A DNA stretch of 64,000 nucleotides from GCA-2720975 sp964467985 (GCA_964467985.1 CAYXTP010000001.1:62001-126000); one strand, 5' to 3'. Numbered from the stretch's first letter, positions 9,436 to 18,586 are shown. Translations and numbers: made by a program. Notes: a model not told the origin generated them from the letters alone.

Positions 9436-9471
9436 ATGGCCCGGTAGTCGCTCATGCGGCTGCCGGGCCAT
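9436..9471. terminator. Strong 16-bp hairpin after the subtilase gene
   Basis: The arm opening ATGGCCCGG pairs with the arm closing CCGGGCCAT. The stem continues inward through two G-T wobble pairs to a TCAT loop, 36 nt in all. It sits 40 bp after the protease stop. No T-run follows, so it may act as a transcript-end stabiliser rather than a classic intrinsic terminator. Confidence 0.55.
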
Positions 9472-9632
9472 CTGCGTGCTAGCATCTGTTCGAATCGGGG
9501 CCCTTTCGAAACCAGAACACGAGATCGAGCCACGTGATTCTCGCGTGGGGCATAGACTACCGCACCCGGCTTCGCCCACGAGTTGGTGGCGAACGCGTTA
9601 AACGGATTCCTCTGCCAAATCTGCTCCTCCCC

Positions 9633-12600
9633 ATGGTCCACACTCTCTCCGCACTGCTGGTCGCCTTCTCATCCATCGCTTGTGCAACATCCCCAACGGG
9701 GGAGTTGTCGTTGCCCACAAGCCAAGGGCAGGCGCAGACCGAATCGGAAGGGACGCGCATGCTCAGTGGGCCTGCACTGAGCGCAAAGCGCGTTGCTTTT
9801 GAGTACGCCGGCGACCTCTGGTCGGCCCGTCACAACGGTAGCGACCTGCGCCGGTTGACCAGCCACGTTGGCCGAGAGAGCGGGCCGCGATTCTCTCCCG
9901 ATGGCACCGAAATCGCCTTCAGTGCCGAGTACGACGGCAACGTAGACGTGTACGTCGTCTCGGCCTTGGGCGGGGAACCTCGCCGGTTGACTTGGCACCC
10001 GGGATCCGATCTCGTCCAAGACTGGGATCCCGATGGCTCAGCCGTGCTCTTCACTTCTGGACGCGACGTGCACACGGGACGCTTCCGCCACTTGTTTTGT
10101 GTGCCCGTCGACGGAGGACACCCAAGCGCGTTGCCCATTCCCACGGCCTTCATGGCCAGCTATTCCCCAGACGGATCCAGGATCGCCTACGTCCCGCTCA
10201 ATCCGCCCTACACCCAATGGAAGAACTACAGGGGCGGAACGGCCAGCCGCATTTGGGTGCTGACGCTTTCGGATCTGTCCGTGGAACAGGTTCCCCAGCC
10301 GGAGGGCCGCTGCAATGATGCCAACCCCATGTGGGTCGGGGACGATCTGCACTTCCTTTCCGACCGCGACGGAGAGTTCAATCTGTACTCCTGGAAGTCG
10401 GACCAGGCGCCCAAGCGGCTCACGGATTACGAGGATTTTCCGATCCTCGCTGCATCAGCGGGCGCGGGCCAAGTTGTCTACGAGCAAGCGGGCTACTTGC
10501 ACACCTACGCACCGGGTCACAGCCCCACGCGTTTGCCCATCGAGGTGCAAGCTGACTTGGTCGAGACCCGGCAGAGGTGGGTCAGTGGTGGCGATCACGT
10601 GCGCAGTGGCAGTATCTCGCCATCCGGCAAGCGAGCAGTCTTCGACATGCGGGGCGAAATTGTGACGGTTCCGGCCAAGGACGGGGATCCGCGCAACATC
10701 ACCAATTCACCTGGCATCCACGAACGTCACCCCGTTTGGTCTCCGGACGGCCGCTGGATCGCCTACATCTCGGATGCGAGTGGTGAGAACGAGCTGCACA
10801 TCGCTCCTCAGTCAGGCAGCGGTGATGTTCGCGCTTTTGAACTGGGGGGCGCTGGGTTCTACACGAACCTGGTTTGGTCTCCCGACTCCAAGCGAATTAG
10901 CTACGCCGACAATTCGCTGGGCATCTTCATCTTGGAAGTCGAGAGCGGTGCGGTGACAGAAGTCGGCAGGGAGGGCACCTACAGCCCAGTGCAGACCATG
11001 CAGCACTCCTGGTCTCCGGACTCCAACTGGTTGGCCTACACGCTGAACACCCCGATGAGTTTCCGCCAGGTCTACCTGTTTGATGTCAAAGCCGGCGCGG
11101 CCCACGCCATCACCGACGGACTGAGCGACGTGTCCGAGCCCGTGTTCGATGCGAGCGGTGACTACCTTTGGTTTGCTGCTTCGACAGATGCTGGACCCAG
11201 CCGTACGTGGTTCGCCCAGTCGAATGCAGATGCGACAGTCACCAATGCTCTATACCTAGCGGTTCTGAATGCGGAGGATGAGAGTCCACTCTCGCGCAAG
11301 AGTGACGAGGTAGACATTGAGGAGCCAGCTGCCGCAGATGACGACGAAGAGGCCACTGAGCCAGGCTCTGAAGATGGAGATGACGCCTCTGGTGGGGGAG
11401 AAAGCGACGAAGATGGCTTGTCGGTGGACCTCGACGGCCTCAGCCAGCGCATCATTGCCCTGCCGCTGGGCGCAGCCAGCTACCAGAACCTCAAGGCTGG
11501 CAAGGAGGGCCAGCTCTACTACATCCGTTCCCAACCGGGCAGTGATTCACGGTCTTTGGCTCGATTCGACTTGGATAGCCGCAAGGAGACGGTCTTGCTC
11601 GAGGGAGCGGACGGTTTCACGGTTTCCGCCAAGGCGAGTCACCTGCTGATCTCTGCCGGTGGCGGATTCAACATCAGTGCCGCGGGTCCGCCAGTGAAGC
11701 GCTCCGAGGGCCGCCTGGCCACAGATCGCGCGCGCATCAAGATCGATCCGCGGGTGGAGTGGGCACAGATTTTCGACGAGGCCTGGCGTATCAATCGCGA
11801 CTACTTCTACGACCCCAACATGCACGGTGCCGATTGGCCGGCCATGCGCGCGAAGTACGCGCAGTTCCTGCCCCACCTGGCGGTGCGTGGGGACCTCAAC
11901 AAGCTGATCCGATGGATGTGTTCGGAACTCGCCGTGGGCCATCACAGCGTGCGCGGCGGGGAGACCCTCGTGAGGGCGGATCGCATTTCCGGTGGCCTGC
12001 TGGGAGCCGACTACGAACTCGCCGACGGCCGTTATCGATTCGCCAAGGTCTACGGCGGGCTCAACTGGAACCCGCAACTACGCGCTCCCCTGGCTCAACC
12101 GGGAGTCAATATCGTGGCCGGCGAGTACCTGCTGGCCGTCAACGGGAGCGATCTCTCAGCGCCTGAGAATCTGTTCTCACGGTTTGAAAACACTGCGGGT
12201 CGTATCGTGGAGCTGACTGTCGGACCCAACGCTGACGGCACCGATTCACGCACTGTTCAAGTCGTTCCTACGGGCAGCGAATCGGCCCTGCGCAACCGTG
12301 ACTGGGTCGAGGGCAACATCGCCCGGGTTACGGAGGCTACCGATGGCCGAGTTGCTTACGTCTATGTGCCGAACACCGCTGGCCTGGGTCACGTGTACTT
12401 CAAACGCTATTTCTTTCCTCAGGCTGATCGCGACGGAATCATCATCGATGAGCGCTACAACGGTGGCGGACAGGTTGCGGACTACTACATCGATCTCTTG
12501 CGGCGCCCGATCGTCAGCTGGTGGGCTATGCGCTACGGAGCGGACCTGCGCACGCCTCAGGGCGCGATTCCGGGACCCAAAGTGATGATCATTGACGAGA

Positions 12601-12950
12601 CCGCAGGATCCGGCGGCGACCTACTGCCGTGGATGTTCCGTCAGCAGAAGCTGGGCACGCTGGTCGGACGTCGGACGTGGGGAGGGCTCGTGGGCATTCT
12701 CGGCTTCCCCGTGCTGATGGATGGCGGCAGTGTGACCGCGCCCAACTTGGGCATCTGGACCGAGGACGGTTTCGTGGTCGAGAACGTGGGGGTTCCGCCG
12801 GACATCGAAGTGGAGCAGTGGCCGGCAGACGTGGCTGCTGGCCGCGACCCGCAGCTCGAAAAGGCCATCGAGCTCGTGCTGCAGCAACTCGAGGCCAATC
12901 CCCCGGTGCGCCCCACCCGCCCGCCCTTTCCGATCCGGGTGCGACGCTAG
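9633..12950 (+). CDS. Tricorn protease homologue, secreted/lipoprotein form
   Basis: The 1105-residue protein starts with MVHTLSALLVAFSSIAC, a lipoprotein-like signal (Cys17), unlike cytoplasmic archaeal tricorn. Two beta-propeller regions of PD40-type blades follow (for example FSPDGTEIAF and WSPDGRWIAY, to about residue 640), interrupted near 568-600 by an extremely acidic Asp/Glu/Gly insert. The C-terminal half has the tricorn core domain, with conserved GHHSVRGG around residue 770, a PDZ domain, and an S41-type catalytic domain with DERYNGGGQ and the nucleophile Ser993 in AGSGGD. The family is a tail-specific, peptide-trimming protease; here it would act outside the cytoplasm. A GTG at 9534 also opens the frame, but 9633 starts the signal peptide. 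Confidence 0.9.
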   Translation: MVHTLSALLVAFSSIACATSPTGELSLPTSQGQAQTESEGTRMLSGPALSAKRVAFEYAGDLWSARHNGSDLRRLTSHVGRESGPRFSPDGTEIAFSAEYDGNVDVYVVSALGGEPRRLTWHPGSDLVQDWDPDGSAVLFTSGRDVHTGRFRHLFCVPVDGGHPSALPIPTAFMASYSPDGSRIAYVPLNPPYTQWKNYRGGTASRIWVLTLSDLSVEQVPQPEGRCNDANPMWVGDDLHFLSDRDGEFNLYSWKSDQAPKRLTDYEDFPILAASAGAGQVVYEQAGYLHTYAPGHSPTRLPIEVQADLVETRQRWVSGGDHVRSGSISPSGKRAVFDMRGEIVTVPAKDGDPRNITNSPGIHERHPVWSPDGRWIAYISDASGENELHIAPQSGSGDVRAFELGGAGFYTNLVWSPDSKRISYADNSLGIFILEVESGAVTEVGREGTYSPVQTMQHSWSPDSNWLAYTLNTPMSFRQVYLFDVKAGAAHAITDGLSDVSEPVFDASGDYLWFAASTDAGPSRTWFAQSNADATVTNALYLAVLNAEDESPLSRKSDEVDIEEPAAADDDEEATEPGSEDGDDASGGGESDEDGLSVDLDGLSQRIIALPLGAASYQNLKAGKEGQLYYIRSQPGSDSRSLARFDLDSRKETVLLEGADGFTVSAKASHLLISAGGGFNISAAGPPVKRSEGRLATDRARIKIDPRVEWAQIFDEAWRINRDYFYDPNMHGADWPAMRAKYAQFLPHLAVRGDLNKLIRWMCSELAVGHHSVRGGETLVRADRISGGLLGADYELADGRYRFAKVYGGLNWNPQLRAPLAQPGVNIVAGEYLLAVNGSDLSAPENLFSRFENTAGRIVELTVGPNADGTDSRTVQVVPTGSESALRNRDWVEGNIARVTEATDGRVAYVYVPNTAGLGHVYFKRYFFPQADRDGIIIDERYNGGGQVADYYIDLLRRPIVSWWAMRYGADLRTPQGAIPGPKVMIIDETAGSGGDLLPWMFRQQKLGTLVGRRTWGGLVGILGFPVLMDGGSVTAPNLGIWTEDGFVVENVGVPPDIEVEQWPADVAAGRDPQLEKAIELVLQQLEANPPVRPTRPPFPIRVRR

Positions 12951-12974
12951 TCGCGGGGTTGAGAGCAGGGGCCG

Positions 12975-13022
12975 GACGGGCCCAACCCAGAAAATCGCTG
13001 CCATTCGATCGTTGGGCCCGTC
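12975..13022. repeat. Perfect 12-bp inverted repeat between tricorn and GNAT genes
   Basis: GACGGGCCCAAC at 12975-12986 is exactly mirrored by GTTGGGCCCGTC at 13011-13022, with a 24-nt spacer. The right arm ends 13 bp before the GNAT start codon. The RNA would form a long-loop hairpin that could end the tricorn transcript or mask initiation of the downstream gene. No T-tract is present. Confidence 0.5.
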
Positions 13023-13035
13023 ATCCTGGCGATTC

Positions 13036-13443
13036 GTGAAGTTCTCCCTCGTCGAACAACTGACCCCCGAGCTGGAAGATTCTCTGTGGCGGCTGTATCA
13101 GGCCGAGCCGTGGTCGCGCGGTTGCACTCAGCAGGACGTACACGGAATGCTGAACGGCAGCGCCCTGAACTTGACCCTCGTGGACGAAGAGGGGCTGCTG
13201 GCAGGGTTTGCGCGCGCCCTCTCTGATGGCTCGATGACAGCCTTCCTGCTGGACGTCATTGTCGCTCCAGCTTGGCGCGGCCAAGGCCTGGGGCGCCGAC
13301 TGATGGACGCTGCGTTGGGACATCCGACACTGTCGGGGGTCCGTCAGTTTCAGTTGTTCTGCAGTCAGGAGCAGGTCGCCTTCTACGAGCAATGGGGCTT
13401 TACGACAGACCTCGGAGACCTGCGCTTCATGCGTCGGAACTGA
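13036..13443 (+). CDS. GNAT-family N-acetyltransferase
   Basis: The 135-residue protein has the GNAT fold in order. An N-terminal helix pair contains WRLYQAEPWSRG. Beta strands 2-4 include FARALSDGSMTAFLLDVIV. The acetyl-CoA pyrophosphate loop is RGQGLGRRLMDAAL (near residue 82), followed by FYEQWGF and the closing strand. It would transfer an acetyl group from acetyl-CoA to an amine, but the substrate cannot be read from sequence. The GTG at 13036 was chosen over an in-frame TTG at 13012 because the homologous fold begins there and the TTG lies inside the inverted-repeat arm. Its last 17 bp overlap the convergent MATE gene. Confidence 0.85.
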   Translation: MKFSLVEQLTPELEDSLWRLYQAEPWSRGCTQQDVHGMLNGSALNLTLVDEEGLLAGFARALSDGSMTAFLLDVIVAPAWRGQGLGRRLMDAALGHPTLSGVRQFQLFCSQEQVAFYEQWGFTTDLGDLRFMRRN

Positions 13444-14797
13444 ACTCGTCCAGCACCCGCTTGCGGTTCCTGGCGGGGCCGATGAAGTGCACACAGACCA
13501 GCATGCCTGCGGCCACCAAAGCCAAGGCGATGGCCAGTCCCCACCAGATTCCGGCCAGTCCCATTTCGCGCTCGAAGGCCATCCAGTGGGCGAGGGGGAT
13601 GGCGAAGACCCAATAGCCCACCAGATTCAGACCAGCGGCCGGCAAGGTGCGGCCGGTGCCGCGCAGGATGCCGCTGCCCACCACCTGGGTGCCGTCAAAA
13701 ATCTGAAACGCCGCGGCGATGGGCAAGATTGCTGCGCAGGCGAGGACCACGTCAGCCTGGCCCGTGTAGAGCTGGGGCAGGGAGTCACGCAGGAGCAAGA
13801 TCGCGAGGCCACAACAGGCCATGGCACCCGCTCCCATGCCCATCGCCACCCAAGAGGCTGTCTGGGCTCGGTCATGGCGCTGGGCTCCAATCAAGTTTCC
13901 GACCCGTGTTACCGCCGCCGATGAAATTCCGAGTGGGATCATGAAGGTCAGACTGGCCACGTTCATCACCACCGAGTGGGCAGCGGTAGAGACGGCTCCC
14001 AGCTTGCCAGCCATCAGTGTGGAGTAACTGAAGGCCCAGATTTCCAAGGACAGGTGCAGGCTGACCGCGGCGCCGTACCTCAGGGTCGGCCCCCAGGAAT
14101 CAGGGTGCAGGGCTCTCAGGCTCCAAGGCACCCAGGCGCCGTGGTGCAAGCGCGCGCGCCAAACGAGGACAAGCAGAGCCGCGAACATGAACAGGCGCGT
14201 CAGCCCGCTGGCCACGCCGGCGCCGTCGAGGCCCATGGCAGGCAAGCCCAAGTGGCCCCAGATCAGGGCCCAGTTCATGAGTGCGTTGAAGATGTTGGCG
14301 AGCAGCGCCACCCAAAGGGCGGGGGCCAAAATTCTCCGACCCTGCAGGTACTGGCGCAAAGCGGTGAACAGCAAGAAGAAGGGCACGGAGTAGGCCTGCA
14401 CGCGCGTGTAGTGCCCAGCTATTTTGGCCAGCTCCGGGTCCTGCCCGAAGGTCAAGAGCACGCTCTCGGTGCGTGTCCAGAGAAACGAGATGAACAGGCC
14501 CAAGAAGACGGCGATGAGAGCGCCACCTTGTAGGGCCCGGCCTGCCCTTTCACCTTCGCCTGCCCCGTGAGCCTGGGTCACTACAGGGTCCAACCCGAAC
14601 AGAATCCCCATGGCGGCCAGGGATGTGCCCGAGATCCACACGTTGGCTAATGCGGCCGCCGCGAGAGCCGAGGCCGTGTCCAAATGCCCGACCATGACTG
14701 TGTCCACGACCCCCATGAGCATCGAGCCCAGGTGCGTGAGCACTAGCGGAATCGAAAGCCCAATCAGGGTGCGGAGTTCTTTGCTGCGGGGGGACAT
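13427..14797 (-). CDS. MATE-family multidrug/Na+ or H+ antiporter (NorM-like)
   Basis: The 456-residue protein has about twelve membrane segments in two related halves. Typical MATE stretches are IPLVLTHLGSMLMGVVDTVM in the first helices, FGLDPVVTQAHGAGE after helix 2, and YSTLMAGKLGAVSTAAHSVV opening the second half. It exports cationic compounds in exchange for Na+ or protons; the coupling ion is not evident. The gene is convergent with and overlaps the GNAT gene by 17 bp. A TATCTT hexamer lies about 30 bp upstream of the ATG. Confidence 0.92.
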   Translation of the reverse strand: MSPRSKELRTLIGLSIPLVLTHLGSMLMGVVDTVMVGHLDTASALAAAALANVWISGTSLAAMGILFGLDPVVTQAHGAGEGERAGRALQGGALIAVFLGLFISFLWTRTESVLLTFGQDPELAKIAGHYTRVQAYSVPFFLLFTALRQYLQGRRILAPALWVALLANIFNALMNWALIWGHLGLPAMGLDGAGVASGLTRLFMFAALLVLVWRARLHHGAWVPWSLRALHPDSWGPTLRYGAAVSLHLSLEIWAFSYSTLMAGKLGAVSTAAHSVVMNVASLTFMIPLGISSAAVTRVGNLIGAQRHDRAQTASWVAMGMGAGAMACCGLAILLLRDSLPQLYTGQADVVLACAAILPIAAAFQIFDGTQVVGSGILRGTGRTLPAAGLNLVGYWVFAIPLAHWMAFEREMGLAGIWWGLAIALALVAAGMLVCVHFIGPARNRKRVLDEFSSDA

Positions 14798-14926
14798 TGT
14801 GGGCCAGCCTCGTGAGCCGGAGGAAGATACACGCCCGACCGCCTGCCCCGGCAGCCCTCAATCGTCAATGATTCCGGAGGGTGTTCGATTCACGTGATCG
14901 GTTCTGCGATTCTGAAGGGAGCCCCG

Positions 14927-14932
14927 TACCCT
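14927..14932 (+). promoter_or_regulatory. TACCCT -10-like element, 9 nt before start codon
   Basis: TACCCT is followed by nine bases and ATG at 14942 with no Shine-Dalgarno. It is one of seven genes in the window with this spacing and supports the choice of the second in-frame start. Confidence 0.4.
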
Positions 14933-14941
14933 CCATCTCCC

Positions 14942-16075
14942 ATGGCACCCACTGCGCGCACCACGAACCCACTCTCTCTCGCAGGATTGGTCTTCTTTGC
15001 AACCAGCACCCTTGTGTTGCTGGTGTTTGTGGTCACCGGTGGTCGGGAATCCCTGTCAAGTGACGACCGAGGCAGGCTCAGTGACGAGGAGACCGCACGG
15101 GTGCAGCTGTTCCAGAGCGCGTCGCCTTCGGTCGTTCACGTGCGTTGGGGTGGAACGGAGTTCTCACCCATGGAGAGCCGCATCTTGGACGGCAACCAGC
15201 CCGCCTCTGGATCCGGATCGGGTGTGGTCTGGAACACGGCAGGCTATATCGTCACCAACATGCACGTGGTCAACACCCGCGGCGGGGCGGTAGTCACCCT
15301 CTCTGATGGATCTGTTTGGGAAGCGAGCCTTGTGGGTTTTGAACCCAGTCAGGACTTGGCCGTGTTGGCTATTGAGGCTCCACCCGAGCGTTTGGTGCCG
15401 GCCTCGATTGGATTGTCCGGAGAGTTGTTGGTAGGGCAGGAAGCCTTTGCGATTGGTACGCCATTCGGACTTGAGTGGACCCTCACTGCGGGAGTAATCA
15501 GCGGACTCAACCGCCGCATCATCGGCTACGAGAAGGTGGTGATTGGTGGCATGATTCAGACCGACGCCGCTATCAATCCCGGCAACTCTGGTGGCGCCCT
15601 GCTGGACTCAAGCGGACTTCTTGTGGGCTTGATCACGGCCATTCACGGCTCCTCGGAGACGAATGCTGGGGTAGGGTTTGCCATACCCGCGGACCGACTC
15701 CTCGAATGGGTGCCGCAGATCATCGAGTGGGGATTTGAACCCTGGCCCGAGCTTGGATTGGTACTCGGATCTGACGAGTTCAGCGCCAACTGTTTCGAAC
15801 AATTGGGGGATCGGGCGCCTGCAAGCGGAGTCGTGATTGTGGAGGTCAGCCCGGGCGGGGCGGCTCACCTGGCGGGTATTCGGCATGCCGAAGTTGGTCC
15901 TGGAACAGTGATCATCGGAGACGTCATCGTGGGCGTGGACGGCCTGCCCGTGACCACGCGTTCCCAGCTGCACTCCGCTCTGGCCGCGAAGACGGAGGGA
16001 CAACCCGTCGTGCTGGAGCTCATGGGGGGAGATGCACCGCGTGAAGTCTCTCTGACCTTCGGTTCCCGCCATTAG
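14942..16075 (+). CDS. DegS/HtrA-like membrane-anchored serine protease with PDZ domain
   Basis: The 377-residue protein has one N-terminal membrane anchor (about 11-33), a trypsin-like S1C domain and one C-terminal PDZ domain (about 270-375). The triad is complete: His108 in VTNMHVVN, Asp138 in PSQDLAVL and Ser216 in NPGNSGGAL. One anchor plus one PDZ matches DegS-type periplasmic sensors or quality-control proteases rather than two-PDZ DegP. In E. coli, DegS cleaves an anti-sigma factor, but no rseA-like gene is nearby, so the substrate is open. A GTG at 14894 is an alternative start; the ATG at 14942 is preferred because of the upstream TACCCT. A hairpin follows the stop. Confidence 0.9.
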   Translation: MAPTARTTNPLSLAGLVFFATSTLVLLVFVVTGGRESLSSDDRGRLSDEETARVQLFQSASPSVVHVRWGGTEFSPMESRILDGNQPASGSGSGVVWNTAGYIVTNMHVVNTRGGAVVTLSDGSVWEASLVGFEPSQDLAVLAIEAPPERLVPASIGLSGELLVGQEAFAIGTPFGLEWTLTAGVISGLNRRIIGYEKVVIGGMIQTDAAINPGNSGGALLDSSGLLVGLITAIHGSSETNAGVGFAIPADRLLEWVPQIIEWGFEPWPELGLVLGSDEFSANCFEQLGDRAPASGVVIVEVSPGGAAHLAGIRHAEVGPGTVIIGDVIVGVDGLPVTTRSQLHSALAAKTEGQPVVLELMGGDAPREVSLTFGSRH

Positions 16076-16087
16076 TCGATTCGACGG

Positions 16088-16111
16088 CATTTGAGTCCTC
16101 CGACTCAGATG
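16088..16111. terminator. Hairpin after htrA-like gene
   Basis: CATTTGAGTC and GACTCAGATG pair over 10 bp (one T-G) around a CTCC loop, 12 bp past the protease stop. No T-run follows on the plus strand. Probable transcript end. Confidence 0.5.
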
Positions 16112-16176
16112 GGGTGCTGTGCTGTTCATCCACGCCGGCTTGCGGGTTACCCTGACCCCGCCCAGGTACACGCCCC

Positions 16177-16815
16177 ATGGCCACCCCCCCCTCACCGTTC
16201 TACTGCTGGTTTGATACCGAGTTCACCTCCCTGGAACTCGACGGGGCGAGCCTCTTGCAGGTGGCTCTAGTTGTCACGGGACCCGATTTGGTGCCAATCG
16301 TCCCAGCGGACTGTCCGGATCTGCCTGAAGAAGTCCGTCGCCGCAACGGCATCAGCGTGTACCTGCAGCCCCCCCCGGGCTGGGAGCCGGGGGCCTTCAT
16401 CGCCGAGAACATGCCCGCCGTGGTTGAGGCTTGCCGAGCGAGTTCCTTCGACGTGGGAGACGGGGACCGCTTCCTGTCGACCTACCTGGACGCCACCGTG
16501 GGGCCGGCCGCCGATGCAATCAAGGACCGCCCGATTCTGGCGGGGAACTCCATTCACTCCGATTGGTTCTTCGCGCGCCGAGACTTGCAGGGATTCCATT
16601 CACGCCTGCACTATCGACTGCTCGATGTGAGCTCCGTCAAGACCGAGTGGCGCGTGGCGAACGGAGGATCCACTCAAGAATTGGACAAGGGTCGGGCGCC
16701 CGAGCTGAGATCTGTCTTCCCCGCAGCAGACCTCGAGGGCGGTGCCGCCCATGACGCCTACTACGATGCCCAGGCATCCCTGGCGGAACTGGCCTGGTAC
16801 CGCGCGAATCCCTAG
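16177..16815 (+). CDS. orn: Oligoribonuclease (DEDDh 3'-5' exonuclease)
   Basis: The 212-residue protein carries the DEDDh exonuclease motifs. Motif I is WFDTEFTSL (Asp13, Glu15). Motif II is in AGNSIHSDWFFARRDL. Then come the oligoribonuclease-typical LHYRLLDVSSVK and the closing HDAYYDAQASLAELAWYR with the catalytic His and Asp. Orn degrades 2-5-nt RNA fragments and is usually essential where present. It is slightly longer than E. coli Orn because of an insert rich in Pro and Gly near residues 55-75. A TACCCT hexamer lies 23 nt upstream of the ATG. The stop overlaps the convergent mscS stop by 4 bp. Confidence 0.9.
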   Translation: MATPPSPFYCWFDTEFTSLELDGASLLQVALVVTGPDLVPIVPADCPDLPEEVRRRNGISVYLQPPPGWEPGAFIAENMPAVVEACRASSFDVGDGDRFLSTYLDATVGPAADAIKDRPILAGNSIHSDWFFARRDLQGFHSRLHYRLLDVSSVKTEWRVANGGSTQELDKGRAPELRSVFPAADLEGGAAHDAYYDAQASLAELAWYRANP

Positions 16816-17891
16816 TCGCCAGAGGGGGGCTTCATGTACACATCGCGCTTGGGGAAGGGTATCTCGATGCCCGCATCCCGGAATGCCTTCAGGATGGCGG
16901 TGTTGAGGGCATCGAGCGTGCGGCCGCGGAGGCTCGGGTCCTGGATCCAGACCATCAATTCAAATTCCAAGCCGTCAGCCCCAAAACTCCTGAACCGAAC
17001 TCGCGGCTCGGGCCGTTCACAGGCGAGGGATTCAGCGCCTGCGATGCGAGTCAGAATTTCGCGTACCTCGTCCACGTCGCTGCCGTAACCGGCTGAGACT
17101 TTGACGCGGACGCGCATGCGCTTGGAGCCGCCCCCGCTTTGATTCGTGATCTGGCTCGCGCCGATGACTGAGTTGGGGATTGTGATCTCCACATCATCAC
17201 GGGTCAGAACACGGGTGCTGCGCAGCCCGATGTTGACCACCTTGCCGCGCGTCGTGCCGTCCAGAACGATGTAGTCACCGATGCGGTAGGGGGCGTCGGC
17301 GACGATAGACACCCCCGCAAACAGGTTGGAGAGGGTGTCCTTGGCAGCAAAGCCGATAGCCACTCCGGCGATTCCGGCGCTGGTCAGTAGGCCGCTTGGG
17401 TCGACGTCCCAGATCTGCAGCAGGACGTAGACCCCCCCGCCAAAGATCAGCAAGCGCGAGAGGTTTTCGAACAAGGGAAAGGTCCGCGACTCAACGACCT
17501 TGTAACGCGAGCGGTTGTTGCTGGCGTGCTGCAGGAGCAAATGAGACAGTCCGAAGAAGAACCAAAACCAGGCCAGGGCCAGAATCGTCAGCAGCCCATG
17601 CAGGACGTCCTCACGCGTCTCCTTTTCCAGTTCGAGTAGGCCCGTAGCGGTGTGCAACCCGAACAGAAACACCGTGAGCACGACCGGCAACTGCAATTTT
17701 TTGACGATGGCCTCGTCGAGTTTCGTACTCGTGCGCTTGGTCCAAGCCTGCAGAGTGACCCTGATTAGCAAGTGCGTGAGCTTGCCAGCGACGAGGGCAA
17801 CGACGATCACTGCGGCTGCGGCCAGGGGCCCGGGTTCTAAACCCACCTTCTCCAGGAACTGCCGTACGAGCGTGGCTTGGGTGTCAGGCAT
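16812..17891 (-). CDS. MscS-family mechanosensitive ion channel
   Basis: The 359-residue protein has four to five N-terminal membrane segments. The pore-lining helix and beta domain follow: GIAGVAIGFAAKDTLSNLFA, then IVADAPYRIGDYIVL and STRVLTRDDVEITIPNSVI, which are diagnostic of MscS. The C-terminal alpha/beta vestibule ends in AFRDAGIEIPFPKRDVYM. It opens under membrane tension to release solutes on hypo-osmotic shock. It has more membrane helices than E. coli MscS (three). It lies just downstream of the tRNA-Leu gene on the same strand. Confidence 0.93.
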   Translation of the reverse strand: MPDTQATLVRQFLEKVGLEPGPLAAAAVIVVALVAGKLTHLLIRVTLQAWTKRTSTKLDEAIVKKLQLPVVLTVFLFGLHTATGLLELEKETREDVLHGLLTILALAWFWFFFGLSHLLLQHASNNRSRYKVVESRTFPLFENLSRLLIFGGGVYVLLQIWDVDPSGLLTSAGIAGVAIGFAAKDTLSNLFAGVSIVADAPYRIGDYIVLDGTTRGKVVNIGLRSTRVLTRDDVEITIPNSVIGASQITNQSGGGSKRMRVRVKVSAGYGSDVDEVREILTRIAGAESLACERPEPRVRFRSFGADGLEFELMVWIQDPSLRGRTLDALNTAILKAFRDAGIEIPFPKRDVYMKPPSGD

Positions 17892-17999
17892 CGGCTTGGG
17901 TCCGTGGCGCGAATCCGTCGGGACAGGCCTGTCCGGTTTTCTTGCGCCGCGCCGATCCTAGGGCCCCGCCCTTGCCAAGTGCCTGGACAATTCGCGAAT

Positions 18000-18084
18000 T
18001 GGTGCGGGAAGGGGGACTCGAACCCCCACGGCCAAGGCCACAGGATCCTAAATCCTGCGCGTCTACCAGTTCCGCCACTCCCGC
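18000..18084 (-). tRNA. tRNA-Leu (anticodon UAG)
   Basis: On the minus strand the 7-bp acceptor stem GCGGGAG pairs with the TTCCCGC 3' arm, one pair being G-U. There is a D-arm with GGTAGAC, an anticodon loop TTTAGGA on a CAGGA/TCCTG stem giving anticodon UAG, a long class II variable arm (GGCCTTGGCC) and a TpsiC arm with GGTTCGAGTCC. The 3' CCA is encoded. The long variable arm and anticodon identify it as leucine-specific. Confidence 0.96.
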
Positions 18085-18105
18085 TCCGCGCAGGATCCTA
18101 CACGC

Positions 18106-18516
18106 TTAGCAGTGTTCTTGGTACGCGGCGCTGAGGACCTCGCCAACGCTCATGGCGTCGTTGCCTTCGATGTCCTGGCGCTGCAGCATCTTGACCAGCT
18201 GCCCATCCTTCATCAGGGCGATTTGCGGGCTGCTCGGCCGATAGGGTTTGAAATATTCGCGCGCTCGCTCGGTCGCGTCCTTATCCATGCCGGCGAAGAC
18301 GGTCACCACCTGATCGGGCTTGGTGTCGCCTTGCAGGGAGAGTCGCAGGCCGGGCCTGGCGCTTCCGGCAGCGCAGCCGCAGACCGAGTTCACGAATACG
18401 AGGGTCGTGCCCGGCTGACGTAGGGCTGTATCCACCGCATCGGGGGTCAGGAGTTCAGTCACGCCCAACTGGGTGAGTTCATCGCGAAAGGGCTGGACAA
18501 GAGCAGGGTCGTACAT
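18106..18516 (-). CDS. Bacilliredoxin (BrxA/BrxB family)
   Basis: The 136-residue protein matches the BrxA/YphP family in length. The active site CGC (Cys46-Gly-Cys48) lies in VNSVCGCAAG, preceded by a thioredoxin-like strand (TTLVFVN) and followed by AGMDKDATERAREYF and SSPQIALMKDGQ. In Bacillus this family removes bacillithiol from oxidised protein thiols; whether this organism makes bacillithiol cannot be judged here, but thiol-disulfide exchange is well supported. It is 21 bp upstream of tRNA-Leu on the same strand. Confidence 0.9.
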   Translation of the reverse strand: MYDPALVQPFRDELTQLGVTELLTPDAVDTALRQPGTTLVFVNSVCGCAAGSARPGLRLSLQGDTKPDQVVTVFAGMDKDATERAREYFKPYRPSSPQIALMKDGQLVKMLQRQDIEGNDAMSVGEVLSAAYQEHC

Positions 18517-18586
18517 GGGGTAGATCTGGGAGTAGGGAGCGGGAAAGGGGACACACTCTAACGCATACGTGAGAGTACGAGAAGCG

